DNA of 64,000 nt from Dokdonia sp. PRO95 (GCF_000355805.1 NZ_CM001837.1:137434-201433); one strand, 5' to 3'. Numbered from the stretch's first letter, positions 32,689 to 41,709 are shown. Notes: generated from the sequence alone by a model not told the origin. Numbers and translations are program-made.

Positions 32689-34080
32689 ATGAAGACCAAG
32701 TACATTGATCTCATCGAGCAAACGTATTATTTCCCACAAGAGGAATTTAATCTCAACAAAAACCATCTTGAGTTTCACGGCATTGACCTAATGAAACTTG
32801 TAGAGCAATATGGTGCACCACTTAAGTTTACTTATCTACCTAAAATCTCTGATAACATACAGCGAGCAAAAAAATGGTTTGCAGATGCTATCGAGGCAAA
32901 TGGTTATGAAGGAAGCTATAACTACTGCTACTGTACAAAAAGCTCACACTTTAAGCATGTACTCAATGAGGCGTTGTCTAATAATATCCACATCGAGACT
33001 TCGTCTGCATTTGACATAGATATCGTAGAGAGCTTAAAGGCTGCTGGAAAAATAACAGACGACACCTATGTAATAAGCAATGGTTTTAAACGTGATAGAT
33101 ACGTAGAAAACATCGCACGCCTAATTAACAATGGTCATGAAAATGCAATTCCAGTAATTGACAATTATGAGGAGATAGAACTACTAAGTAATCAGATCAA
33201 TGGTAAATTTAAAGTAGGTATTCGAATCGCATCTGAAGAGGAGCCTAAGTTTGAATTCTACACCTCAAGACTTGGAATAGGATATAAAAATATCGTTCCA
33301 TTCTTTAATAACCAGATCAAAAATAACGAGAAAGTTGAGCTTAAAATGCTTCACTTCTTTATAAATACAGGTATACGCGACACCGCATATTACTGGAACG
33401 AGCTCATGAAGTGTATTAAAGTGTACATTAATCTTAAAAAGATTTGTCCGTCACTTGATAGTCTAAACATAGGTGGAGGTTTCCCTATTAAAAACTCGCT
33501 TGCCTTTGAGTATGATTATGCATACATGATTAACGAGATCATCGCACAAATCAAACAAGCTTGTGATGATGCTGATGTAAAAGTGCCACATATTTTTACT
33601 GAGTTTGGCAGCTTTACTGTTGGTGAAAGCGGTGGAGCTATTTATGAAGTACTTTACCAGAAGCAACAAAACGACCGTGAGAAGTGGAACATGATTAACT
33701 CTTCATTTATCACAACATTACCAGATACCTGGGCTATAAATAAACGTTTTATCATGCTAGCGGTAAATCGCTGGAATGAGGAATATGAGCGTGTATTATT
33801 AGGAGGTCTTACCTGTGATAGTGATGACTATTACAACAGTGAGCAGCATATGAACGCGATTTATATGCCTAAGTACAAAAAGGACAAACCACTTTACATA
33901 GGTTTCTTTAATACTGGGGCGTACCAAGAGTCTATAGGGGGTTTCGGCGGACTGCAACACTGCCTTGTTCCTTCTCCTAAGCATATCCTTATTGACCGGA
34001 ATGAAGATGGAGAGATTACCACAGAAATATTTGCAGAGCAGCAGACTAGTGATCAATTGCTAGGCATTTTAGGGTATTAA
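32689..34080 (+). CDS. speA: Arginine decarboxylase, PLP fold III
   Basis: Converts arginine to agmatine, the first step of polyamine synthesis. 463 residues, the short type known from Bacteroidota, with an alanine racemase-like barrel. The PLP-binding Lys is probably Lys84 in YCTKSS, and LNIGGGFP (Gly-rich phosphate loop) and GAYQESIGGFGG near the C-terminus are the other hallmarks. Agmatinase follows 112 bases later, and a palindrome copy lies four bases after its stop. Agmatinase next door argues strongly for arginine over lysine or diaminopimelate as substrate. Confidence 0.9.
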   Translation: MKTKYIDLIEQTYYFPQEEFNLNKNHLEFHGIDLMKLVEQYGAPLKFTYLPKISDNIQRAKKWFADAIEANGYEGSYNYCYCTKSSHFKHVLNEALSNNIHIETSSAFDIDIVESLKAAGKITDDTYVISNGFKRDRYVENIARLINNGHENAIPVIDNYEEIELLSNQINGKFKVGIRIASEEEPKFEFYTSRLGIGYKNIVPFFNNQIKNNEKVELKMLHFFINTGIRDTAYYWNELMKCIKVYINLKKICPSLDSLNIGGGFPIKNSLAFEYDYAYMINEIIAQIKQACDDADVKVPHIFTEFGSFTVGESGGAIYEVLYQKQQNDREKWNMINSSFITTLPDTWAINKRFIMLAVNRWNEEYERVLLGGLTCDSDDYYNSEQHMNAIYMPKYKKDKPLYIGFFNTGAYQESIGGFGGLQHCLVPSPKHILIDRNEDGEITTEIFAEQQTSDQLLGILGY

Positions 34081-34083
34081 ACA

Positions 34084-34099
34084 CGCTTTCGCGAAAGCA
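34084..34099. repeat. TTTCGCGAAA palindrome, two-armed form
   Basis: Core with CGC and GCA arms, starting four bases after the speA stop codon. Confidence 0.9.
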
Positions 34100-34192
34100 A
34101 AACAAAAAATATTAAATAAATTATATAACCACTAACAGTAACAACACCGAGAAAACAACATTCTCACTTTACATCTAACATCTAGTATCACC

Positions 34193-35122
34193 ATGAAAAC
34201 GTACGCAGGCATACCACAAGAATATGCAGGAGCTGAAAAAGCTAAAATTGTTTTACTCCCTGTCCCTTACGACGGAACTAGTACTTGGGGCAAAGGAGCC
34301 GACAAGGGTCCTGAAGCATTTTTACATGCTTCTGAAAATATGGAGCTTTACGACATAGAAACTGAAAGCGAAGTTTACAAACAAGGGATACACCTTGCAG
34401 ATCCTATCACAGAAAATGCATCACCAGAAGCAATGGTGGAAGCTGTGCACAAGATGGTAAAGAAAAACATTAAACGTAACAAGTTTGTTACCATGTTTGG
34501 TGGAGAGCATTCTGTATCTATAGGTGCGATACGCGCATTTAATGAGACTTTTGATAACCTCACAGTATTACAACTAGACGCACATGCAGATTTACGTGAG
34601 TCTTATGAAGGCTCTACTTGCAATCACGCATGCGCTGTGTATGAAGCAAACCAAACTACAAATCTTGTACAAGTAGGAATACGTAGTATGGATGCCATAG
34701 AAAAAACAGTGATGAATGAAGACAATGTCTTCTTTGCTCACGAGATGGCAACAGATGATTACTGGATGGACAATGCGATTGAGGCAATGACAGAAAATGT
34801 ATATGTAACATTTGATCTAGATGCCTTTGATCCATCTGTACTTCCTGCTACAGGAACTCCAGAACCTGGAGGTTTATTTTGGTATGAAACACTAGACTTC
34901 TTACGTCGCGTGTTTGCAGAGAAGAATGTTGTAGGTTTTGATATTGTAGAGCTTTGCCCTAATGGAAACAGCAAACCTTCTGAGTTTGCAGCGGCAAAAT
35001 TATACTACAAAATGCTTAGCTATAAGTTTGAGCAAGAAGATGCCGAAGAAGAATATGAAGTAAGCGGATTACAAGAAAAGAGCAAAAAAATTAATCAAGA
35101 AGAAGACGACTATAATGACTAA
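34193..35122 (+). CDS. speB: Agmatinase
   Basis: Hydrolyses agmatine to putrescine and urea. The 309-residue ureohydrolase has the three Mn2+ motifs: FGGEHSVSIG, LDAHADLRESYEG and FDLDAFDPS. The C-terminal 35 residues form an acidic, Lys/Glu-rich extension not seen in E. coli SpeB. Its last eight bases overlap the start of the deoxyhypusine-synthase-like gene, so the two are coupled. With speA it provides putrescine. Confidence 0.94.
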   Translation: MKTYAGIPQEYAGAEKAKIVLLPVPYDGTSTWGKGADKGPEAFLHASENMELYDIETESEVYKQGIHLADPITENASPEAMVEAVHKMVKKNIKRNKFVTMFGGEHSVSIGAIRAFNETFDNLTVLQLDAHADLRESYEGSTCNHACAVYEANQTTNLVQVGIRSMDAIEKTVMNEDNVFFAHEMATDDYWMDNAIEAMTENVYVTFDLDAFDPSVLPATGTPEPGGLFWYETLDFLRRVFAEKNVVGFDIVELCPNGNSKPSEFAAAKLYYKMLSYKFEQEDAEEEYEVSGLQEKSKKINQEEDDYND

Positions 35123-36089
35123 TAAAGGAGCAATATCACAATTTATTGAGAAGTACTATCTACACTTTAACTCTGCTGCGCTAGTAGATGCTGCCAAAGG
35201 GTATGAAGCTCAACTAGAAAATGGGTCAAAAATGCTTGTTTCCCTTGCTGGAGCAATGAGTACTGCAGAGATAGGAAAAATCTTTGCAGAGATGATACGC
35301 CAGAAAAAAGTGCATATTATCTCATGTACAGGTGCAAACTTAGAAGAAGATATCATGAACTTAGTTGCTCACAGCCACTACAAGCGTGTACCTAATTATA
35401 GAGATCTTACTCCTCAAGATGAGTGGGATTTACTAGAAAAAGGTCTCAACCGTGTTACAGACACGTGTATTCCAGAAGAAGAAGCTTTCCGTCGTATTCA
35501 AGAACATATTGTAAAGATATGGCAAGAAGCAGAGGCTGCTGGTGAGCGTTATTTACCGCATGAGTACATGTATAAATTATTACTTTCTGGAGTATTAGAG
35601 CAATACTACGAGATAGACATTAAGGATAGCTGGATGTATGCAGCTGCAGAGGCAAACTTGCCTATTATCTGTCCAGGTTGGGAAGATAGCACTATGGGTA
35701 ACATCTTTGCGAGCTATGTGATGAAAGGCGAACTTAAAGCCACAACTATGAAGTCGGGCATTGAGTACATGACATTCCTCGCAGACTGGTATACGGCAAA
35801 CTCAGAAAATGGAATAGGTTTCTTCCAGATAGGTGGAGGTATTGCTGGTGATTTCCCTATTTGTGTAGTGCCTATGCTTTACCAAGATATGGAGCGCACA
35901 GAAACTCCTTTCTGGAGCTATTTCTGCCAGATAAGTGACTCAACTACAAGTTATGGATCTTATTCTGGAGCTGTACCTAATGAAAAAATCACTTGGGGAA
36001 AACTAGATATGGATACTCCTAAATTTATCATCGAGAGCGATGCGACTATTGTAGCGCCATTAATCTTTGCTTACCTGTTAGATATGTAA
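35115..36089 (+). CDS. Deoxyhypusine synthase-like protein
   Basis: 324 residues of the deoxyhypusine synthase fold (NAD+-dependent aminobutyl transfer from spermidine). The family pattern LVSLAGAMSTAEIGK opens the NAD-binding part, and TSYGSYSGAVPNEK followed by ITWGKLD contains the catalytic Lys (Lys296). Bacteria lack eIF5A, so in this context it is likelier to act as a homospermidine-synthase-type enzyme that uses putrescine or another acceptor; that substrate call is inference. It overlaps speB by eight bases and is followed after 38 bases by an acidic conserved protein. Biochemical identity is not settled. Confidence 0.8.
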   Translation: MTNKGAISQFIEKYYLHFNSAALVDAAKGYEAQLENGSKMLVSLAGAMSTAEIGKIFAEMIRQKKVHIISCTGANLEEDIMNLVAHSHYKRVPNYRDLTPQDEWDLLEKGLNRVTDTCIPEEEAFRRIQEHIVKIWQEAEAAGERYLPHEYMYKLLLSGVLEQYYEIDIKDSWMYAAAEANLPIICPGWEDSTMGNIFASYVMKGELKATTMKSGIEYMTFLADWYTANSENGIGFFQIGGGIAGDFPICVVPMLYQDMERTETPFWSYFCQISDSTTSYGSYSGAVPNEKITWGKLDMDTPKFIIESDATIVAPLIFAYLLDM

Positions 36090-36127
36090 TTAAGGTGTCT
36101 CAACACATCTTTAATAAGAAACGCACA

Positions 36128-36433
36128 ATGAGAAAACCAAACAACCTAAGACGCGTCATTGTAGACTATGCAAAGCTCAATGACGATATATTAAACTTAC
36201 TAGTAGCAAAGTATCCAGATGGATATGAGTCTCATCATATTATCTCTTTTAAAAATGCTCAAGGTGAGATGGTAGATTGTGTAGAAGTAACTACAGAAGA
36301 CACCTTATACCTTGTTAAAGTAAGTAAGCGCCTTGTTGTGGCGATGGAGGACTTTGACCAAGATGAATATGATGATGATGACAATCTAGATCTCGATATA
36401 GAAGACGAAGATCAAGAAGAACGAGAGGACTAA
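36128..36433 (+). CDS. Conserved hypothetical protein with an acidic tail
   Basis: A 101-residue cytosolic protein. The N-terminal 75 residues look folded (RRVIVDYAKLNDDILNLL, then VEVTTEDTLYLVKVS), and the last 25 are almost all Asp/Glu (EYDDDDNLDLDIEDEDQEE). I recall the N-terminal part from many Bacteroidota genomes without a name. Acidic tails occur in proteins that mimic nucleic acid or shield basic partners. I chose the ATG at 36128; an in-frame GTG 33 bases upstream begins with residues unlike the rest. It follows the polyamine block by 38 bases. Confidence 0.7.
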   Translation: MRKPNNLRRVIVDYAKLNDDILNLLVAKYPDGYESHHIISFKNAQGEMVDCVEVTTEDTLYLVKVSKRLVVAMEDFDQDEYDDDDNLDLDIEDEDQEERED

Positions 36434-36595
36434 AAATAATTGCAATTATTTAAAAAAATTGCAACTCCTTTTGTAACATTCTTATCTCCCACTACGTATA
36501 AGCTATAGGGTAAAATCCTAGATTGGGAAATCTATTCAATAGTGGTCGCACACGCGGCACTTTTAAATTAACAACAATTTTTAATTTACACTATT

Positions 36596-36895
36596 ATGAA
36601 AACAATTTTTATTGCCCTTTTTACAGCGGTAACACTTGCACTTAACCTACAAACAGATAATGTAACAGCTACATTTACAGGGTATGCAGATGGTTCTTAT
36701 TATTTTGAGGATGCAGATGAGCTTACACATTCTTTTGATGCAATAAGCGAGACTGCAGCAACGCAGTACGACCTTACTACAGACGCGTACAAGGGAAAAA
36801 CCTTCAAAGTATCTTTTACTTCAACGACAGAGGTAAATGAAGATGACGAGGAGTATGAAGTACTTTCTATTACTGCTCTTGAGTTAATCAAATAA
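36596..36895 (+). CDS. Small exported protein
   Basis: 99 residues with an N-terminal signal-like segment (MKTIFIALFTAVTLAL) and a Thr/Asp-rich mature part probably made of beta-strands (ATFTGYADGSYYFEDA, then FKVSFTSTTEVNEDDEEYEV). No family is recognised. The start follows an AT-rich stretch with an 18-base palindrome at 36435. It has a clear terminator of its own, so it is a single-gene unit. Confidence 0.7.
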   Translation: MKTIFIALFTAVTLALNLQTDNVTATFTGYADGSYYFEDADELTHSFDAISETAATQYDLTTDAYKGKTFKVSFTSTTEVNEDDEEYEVLSITALELIK

Positions 36896-36914
36896 TCTCA
36901 ATAACCTTATAACC

Positions 36915-36949
36915 ATAGGGCAGTTGGTCATACCTTCTGCCCTATTTTT
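36915..36949 (+). terminator. Terminator of the small exported-protein gene
   Basis: A 9-base stem ATAGGGCAG/CTGCCCTAT with a 13-base loop, followed by TTTTT. Confidence 0.85.
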
Positions 36950-36963
36950 ATGGATTTGATGTA

Positions 36964-36979
36964 CGCTTTCGCGAAAGCG
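36964..36979. repeat. TTTCGCGAAA palindrome, two-armed form
   Basis: Core with TACGC and GCG arms, in the gap between the terminator at 36915 and the PLP-enzyme gene. Confidence 0.9.
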
Positions 36980-37028
36980 GTATTCCCTCCACACCAAGTA
37001 GTACTCCACAAGTTTAAGTTTTAAAATT

Positions 37029-38090
37029 ATGAATCTTAAAGACGGTGTAAAATCATCAGATAATAAAGTATCCTCAGAAGCAATGGCACTTAGTCTGTTT
37101 GTAAAAGACACCACAAAATCACTTACAGACCGTTTAGAATCTTACGAAGACATTATCAACTTAGAAGTAGGTGATACAGGTCTAACAAGAGCAAAATCTC
37201 TTGAACGTGAGTTTGACATTAGACAGTTATACATCAAATACGAAGGTGATAACCCTACGGGAACACAAAAAGATAGAATTGCCTTTGCACAAGTATATGA
37301 TGCCCTGCGTAGAGATTTTCATACCATGTCACTCGCTACTTGCGGTAACTACGGTGTCGCAGTTGCACTTGCTGCAAAGTTAGGCGGAATTGCTTGTAAC
37401 ATATACATTCCAGAGTCCTATCACACAGATCGTGTTGTAGAGATGGAACGTCTGGGAGCTACAATTTTTAGACTAGAAGGTAGTTATGAGGATGTAGTCA
37501 CTGCTAGTAGTAAACTAGCACAAGAACATGAATGGTATGATGCAAATCCTGGAGGTGCAAATACACCGCTACAGATATCTGCATACTCACAAATTGCAGT
37601 AGAGATTGTAGATGAATTAGGTGACGCGCCACAGTATTGCGCTGCACCGGTTTCTAATGGGACATTATTTGCTGGGATTTATAGAGGCTTTGTGAGTTTA
37701 TATAAACGAGGCAAAACCTCTCGCATTCCTAAAATGATTGCAGCTTCTTCTACAGGTAAAAATCCTATTATTCAATCTCATAAAGAAGGTCTAGACCACT
37801 GTCGTGATCTTGATCCAGATAAGATTAAAGAAACTAAGTACAATGAGCCACTTATAAACTGGCACAGCTTTGATGGAGAGGAAGCTCTGTATGCTATCCA
37901 GCAATCTGATGGAAAAGCATTTAACATTAGTGATAAAAAAATGCGAGAGATGAGTACGCTCCTACTTAAAAAAGAGGGACTACGCATTCTTCCTGCATCA
38001 ACTGCTGGTCTTATTGCACTCTTAGAACATGATGAAAAGGAGAATCTCGCTCCAGATCGTTTTGTAGCAGTACTTACTGCTAAAAATTAA
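37029..38090 (+). CDS. Threonine synthase-like PLP enzyme (fold II)
   Basis: 353 residues of the tryptophan-synthase-beta superfamily. The PLP Lys is probably Lys81 in NPTGTQKDRIA, CGNYGVAVALAAK gives the cofactor-binding Ser/Asn-Gly loop, and SNGTLFAGI is the phosphate-binding loop. It is annotated as threonine synthase in close relatives, but it lies 60 bases upstream of DUF1611 and enolase-superfamily genes that form a D-amino-acid catabolic pair elsewhere. It may therefore work on an amino acid side of that pathway, for example as a racemase, lyase or dehydratase. Substrate unknown. Confidence 0.75.
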   Translation: MNLKDGVKSSDNKVSSEAMALSLFVKDTTKSLTDRLESYEDIINLEVGDTGLTRAKSLEREFDIRQLYIKYEGDNPTGTQKDRIAFAQVYDALRRDFHTMSLATCGNYGVAVALAAKLGGIACNIYIPESYHTDRVVEMERLGATIFRLEGSYEDVVTASSKLAQEHEWYDANPGGANTPLQISAYSQIAVEIVDELGDAPQYCAAPVSNGTLFAGIYRGFVSLYKRGKTSRIPKMIAASSTGKNPIIQSHKEGLDHCRDLDPDKIKETKYNEPLINWHSFDGEEALYAIQQSDGKAFNISDKKMREMSTLLLKKEGLRILPASTAGLIALLEHDEKENLAPDRFVAVLTAKN

Positions 38091-38150
38091 CTATCACCAG
38101 CAGTCGCTGGATATAACTTTAACACATACCTGTTTAGTCAGGACACATAT

Positions 38151-39224
38151 ATGAAAAAATCAATAGACGGAAATGCGCTTGTATACTGTCAAGGCGCTTT
38201 TAATACTGCAAATGGAAAAACAGCTCACGGCTTAGTGCGCTTTACAGAACGTTATAATGTAGTAGGTGTTATAGACAGCACGTACGCAGGTAAAGATGCT
38301 GGCGAAGTGCTGGACGGGAAACCAAATGGAATACGAATTTTTGAAAACATCGAGACTGCTATTAAAGCGTTACAAGGTGAAAAAGAGTTTCCAAAATCAC
38401 TTGTTATCGGTCTTGCACCAGATGGTGGGCGTCTTCCTAAGGAGGCAAGAGAAACTATTGCAACAGCGATTAAACAGGGCTGGAATGTTGATAGTGGTTT
38501 ACATGATTTCCTTACTAATGATGAGCATCTTGTAGCGCTAAGTAAGGAGCACAACATTCAAATACGTGACGTACGTAAAACTCCGGACCGCGATACCTTG
38601 CACTTTTTCTCTGGCGAAATAGAAAAAGTGAATTGTCTTAAGATTGCTGTTTTAGGTACAGATAGCGCTATTGGTAAACGCACAACCTCATGGTTAATCG
38701 TACACGGACTGCGCAACGGCGGAAAAAAAGCGGAGATGATTGGTACCGGTCAAACTGCGTGGATGCAAGGAGCAAAATACAGCATGGTAATGGATAGCTG
38801 CATTAACGACTTTGTGTCTGGAGAGATAGAGCACGCAGTAGTGAGTGCATACAATAATGAACAACCTGATGTAATCGTGATAGAAGGTCAAGGAAGTCTT
38901 ATGAACCCAGCATACCCTGGAGGTTTTGAAATCCTTGCGGCTGGAAGACCAGATTATGTTATCTTACAACACGCTCCTAAACGTCTGGAATATGATGGAT
39001 TCCCTGGCTATAAATTGCACTCATTACAAGAGCAGGTTAATGCCATCGAGGTAATCTCTGGCAAGAAGGTCATTGCGGTGACAGTAAACCACGAGAATAT
39101 GACACCAGAACAAATTGAACCAGCTTGTAAAGCGATTACAGACGAGACAGGCCTTCCCGCTTTTGATGTACTTGCTCATGGCGTACAAGGCTTAATAAAG
39201 GTTCTTGAAAAACACATTAAATAA
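38151..39224 (+). CDS. dgcN: DUF1611 family protein, DgcN-like
   Basis: 357 residues. The C-terminal two thirds form a P-loop-like domain: VLGTDSAIGKRTT (about 167-179) resembles a Walker A, and VIEGQGSLMNPAYPGG follows. DUF1611 was recently linked to DgcN, an N-acetyltransferase acting on D-glutamate in marine Proteobacteria, paired with DgcA, an N-acetyl-D-glutamate racemase of the enolase superfamily. The next gene is exactly such an enolase-superfamily enzyme, so a D-Glu route is likely here. The gene symbol is by homology and context; the N-acetyl donor is not shown by sequence. Confidence 0.65.
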   Translation: MKKSIDGNALVYCQGAFNTANGKTAHGLVRFTERYNVVGVIDSTYAGKDAGEVLDGKPNGIRIFENIETAIKALQGEKEFPKSLVIGLAPDGGRLPKEARETIATAIKQGWNVDSGLHDFLTNDEHLVALSKEHNIQIRDVRKTPDRDTLHFFSGEIEKVNCLKIAVLGTDSAIGKRTTSWLIVHGLRNGGKKAEMIGTGQTAWMQGAKYSMVMDSCINDFVSGEIEHAVVSAYNNEQPDVIVIEGQGSLMNPAYPGGFEILAAGRPDYVILQHAPKRLEYDGFPGYKLHSLQEQVNAIEVISGKKVIAVTVNHENMTPEQIEPACKAITDETGLPAFDVLAHGVQGLIKVLEKHIK

Positions 39225-39227
39225 TCC

Positions 39228-40289
39228 ATGAAAATCACAAACGTTAGTTACGAGCGTCTAGAACTTACACTCACTGCACCCTATACGATTGCTTATGAGA
39301 CTGTATCGCAGGCAACTAATTTTATTCTCAAAATAGAGACAGACAGCAACATCATAGGTTTAGGTTGTGCTGCTCCAGATCTTGAGGTAACAAAGGAAAC
39401 TGGTGATGATGTAGCTAGAGCGCTAGACCTTGTGATCATTCCATATCTTAAAGGTAAAAATGCACTCAACTATGCGCGCATTCTTGATGAGTTAAAACCA
39501 CTGCTCAGCGTTATCTCCTCTGCGCTGGCGATGGTGGACATGGCGTTGCTAGACATTGCTTCAAAAAAGATGGATGTGCCGCTTTATCAATTTTTAGGTG
39601 GTTATCGTGATAGTATTGCAACGAGTATTACCATAGGTATTTTAAGTGTAGAAGAGACTTTGAAGCAAGCTCAAGAATATGTAGACCAAGGATTTACAAT
39701 TATTAAGCTTAAAGGAGGATTATCGCTAGAGGAGGATATAGAAAAAATACACCGCTTGCGCGAAAATCATCCACACCTCACCCTACGCTTTGATGGAAAC
39801 CAAGGCTACACAGTAGCGCAGGCTGTGACATTTGTTGAACAAACAAGAGCGTCCCGCATAGAAATACTCGAACAACCTACCCTAGTCGCAGACGAAGAAA
39901 AACTAGGAGAAGTAAAGAGAAAAGTTCACATCCCAGTTATGGCAGATGAGAGTTTAAAATCACTGAAAGATGCCTTTAGACTTGCTCAAAATAGCCGTAT
40001 GAATATGGTAAATATCAAGATTCAAAAGGTAGGTGGTATTATGGAGGCGATGCATATCAACTCTGTAGCGAGAGCTGCAGGACTAGAAGCAATGATAGGC
40101 TGTATAGATGAGTGTAGACTTGGCATTTCTTCTGGATTACACTTTGCATTATCTCGTCCTAATACAGTGTATGCAGATCTTGATGGACATCTAGATTTTG
40201 AGAATGATCCTTTTAAAGGATTGTTTAGCCTAGAGAAAGGAATCTTAAAACCTAATGGAAAAACTGGTTTGGGATTGAGTGATTTTTAG
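39228..40289 (+). CDS. dgcA: Enolase-superfamily racemase, DgcA / dipeptide epimerase-like
   Basis: 353 residues with the MR/MLE layout. The acid/base pair KxK is Lys160 and Lys162 (TIIKLKGG), and the metal ligands are Asp189 (RFDGNQGY), Glu215 (LEQP) and Asp240 (MADES), with a third Lys in VNIKIQK on the opposite face. These are the residues expected for L-Ala-D/L-Glu epimerases and for N-acetyl-D-glutamate racemase (DgcA). It starts three bases after the DUF1611 gene, so the two are translationally coupled. The neighbour favours DgcA over a peptidoglycan-peptide epimerase, but either is possible. Confidence 0.8.
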   Translation: MKITNVSYERLELTLTAPYTIAYETVSQATNFILKIETDSNIIGLGCAAPDLEVTKETGDDVARALDLVIIPYLKGKNALNYARILDELKPLLSVISSALAMVDMALLDIASKKMDVPLYQFLGGYRDSIATSITIGILSVEETLKQAQEYVDQGFTIIKLKGGLSLEEDIEKIHRLRENHPHLTLRFDGNQGYTVAQAVTFVEQTRASRIEILEQPTLVADEEKLGEVKRKVHIPVMADESLKSLKDAFRLAQNSRMNMVNIKIQKVGGIMEAMHINSVARAAGLEAMIGCIDECRLGISSGLHFALSRPNTVYADLDGHLDFENDPFKGLFSLEKGILKPNGKTGLGLSDF

Positions 40290-40305
40290 GGGATAAAACG
40301 ATAGT

Positions 40306-40332
40306 AAGGCAAGTTAAATCAACTTGTCTTAT
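40306..40332. terminator. Hairpin between the convergent D-Glu operon and a small membrane gene
   Basis: An 11-base stem (TAAGGCAAGTT with AACTTGTCTTA, one G-U pair) with a 5-base loop. It overlaps the end of the minus-strand gene at 40319. No long T-run, so it is a moderate terminator in both directions. Confidence 0.5.
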
Positions 40333-40738
40333 TGTCTTTAATTAAAATAATAACTCCAATAAAAATCAATAGAGACGCAAAAACGAATTGCATAGGATCG
40401 TACTCTCCTTCAAATATAAAATAGTCTTGATCTTTATTAGATAACATTCTAACCTGATTATTACCAGAAACAAGATGACAGAATTTATTGCCTGCCTTCT
40501 TTCCATAGGTTTCACCTTTAAATAGAAGTTTACAATAGCCTCCTCTAGTACTCAAATTACGACAAGATAATGGAGCCTCTATGACATCCATAATAACTAT
40601 CATATTAGCATCGACCATCTCCTTCTTTTCAAAAGTATTGTAGATCAAAAGAAAGGCAACAGTAATCATCAGTCCCGCTCCTATTTTGAGGCCTTTACTG
40701 ATAATTAAATAGAGAAACTTATTCTTCAACAACTTCAA
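40319..40738 (-). CDS. Small membrane protein
   Basis: 139 residues with a probable membrane segment near the N-terminus (about 15-38, KIGAGLMITVAFLLIYNTF) and a second at the C-terminus (about 115-133, PMQFVFASLLIFIGVIILI). The loop between carries three Cys (LSCRNLS, GGYCKLLF and KFCHLV). No family is recognised. The start is a TTG at 40738 that overlaps the lipoprotein gene upstream by 20 bases; an ATG at 40669 would cut into the first membrane segment. It looks AT-rich. Confidence 0.55.
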   Translation of the reverse strand: MKLLKNKFLYLIISKGLKIGAGLMITVAFLLIYNTFEKKEMVDANMIVIMDVIEAPLSCRNLSTRGGYCKLLFKGETYGKKAGNKFCHLVSGNNQVRMLSNKDQDYFIFEGEYDPMQFVFASLLIFIGVIILIKDNKTS

Positions 40739-41330
40739 TTAGTCCAGAGTTTTCAAACATAAATCCAAAATCTACATTACTTTCAATACTATTAACTTCA
40801 TTAATTATTTTAAGTAATAAAATTTTTGTGTCATCAATCTTTTTTGACTCATCAACGTTGATACTTATCCACTTTCTTTCTGTAACTAGAGGGTAATTAT
40901 TATCACCATTAAAATTTAGCAAGTAATAACGCAATACCGAGTTTAGACTATCTATTGGATATTTTAGATCATTATTTACAGTAATACTATCTGTATTAAT
41001 ATAAATTACTTCTTTCATTTTATAATGAAATATATCTCCGCAAAATTGTAGTGGTTGTATTTCAAAGATTTTACTATTAGTTTCTAGCTTAAATAGCGCA
41101 TAATTTTTTTCGCAATCAATCTCTTCTAAAATTTCAGTTATTTCACTAAAGCTCGCTAATGTGTCGATATCATACTCAATAAATCCATTCGCCAGATTTC
41201 TAATTGTAAGAAAATTTTGCTGCTCTTTCTTAAATGGATTTTTGCCATTATTATGATTACAGCTAGTTGTGAAATACATCAAAGCTGAAACAATTATTAT
41301 GTTTCTAAAGCTTTTAAAAAATTTCATCAT
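40719..41330 (-). CDS. Lipoprotein of unknown function
   Basis: 203 residues. A lipoprotein signal ends at FTTSC. The mature part is AT-rich in coding and lacks a recognised domain, with strands alternating with charged loops. Both ends overlap neighbours: its first 17 bases overlap the DUF4345 gene and its last 20 overlap the small membrane protein. Three overlapping genes in a row suggest tight co-expression. Two adjacent ATGs are possible starts (41330, 41327). Confidence 0.6.
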   Translation of the reverse strand: MMKFFKSFRNIIIVSALMYFTTSCNHNNGKNPFKKEQQNFLTIRNLANGFIEYDIDTLASFSEITEILEEIDCEKNYALFKLETNSKIFEIQPLQFCGDIFHYKMKEVIYINTDSITVNNDLKYPIDSLNSVLRYYLLNFNGDNNYPLVTERKWISINVDESKKIDDTKILLLKIINEVNSIESNVDFGFMFENSGLIEVVEE

Positions 41331-41703
41331 AAAATCTAAGATTCCATAAACCCCACCACATCATGACAGCTTCGGCTATCATTCCTGCGCCGTATTGTGG
41401 TGACCAGCCGTCTAGAATGGTGCTGACTAACCTACCTCCTGCGAGACCACCCATAAACAGTATGTTTACTATGGTTGCAGATTTCCAGTGGTTTTTATTA
41501 ATAATACCATAAATCCAATAACCACCAAAGGCGATGTAGATTCCCATTATTGCTCTAAAGATATTTTTGAGCTCTAAATCTAGAACTTCAAAACCAAAAA
41601 TGTAAGGCAGTATAACACTGGGATGCGCTCCATAAACGAATGACATGGCTATTACAATACATGCAGATAGTGCTAGTTGTAAATTTTTAGGGAGCCTAGA
41701 CAT
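41314..41703 (-). CDS. DUF4345 family membrane protein
   Basis: 129 residues with four predicted membrane helices (LALSACIVIAMSFVYGA, IFRAIMGIYIAFGGYWIYGI, IVNILFMGGLAGGRLVSTIL and IAEAVMMWWGLWNL), matching DUF4345 in length and in its GGLAGGRL motif. Function unknown. It starts six bases after the cmk stop, so it could be transcribed with cmk. Confidence 0.75.
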   Translation of the reverse strand: MSRLPKNLQLALSACIVIAMSFVYGAHPSVILPYIFGFEVLDLELKNIFRAIMGIYIAFGGYWIYGIINKNHWKSATIVNILFMGGLAGGRLVSTILDGWSPQYGAGMIAEAVMMWWGLWNLRFYDEIF

Positions 41704-41709
41704 TAGTAA

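Noticed and set aside
36435-36452. 18-base AT-rich palindrome after the acidic-tail gene
   Set aside because: AT-only palindromes of this size are expected in such DNA and no terminator tail follows.
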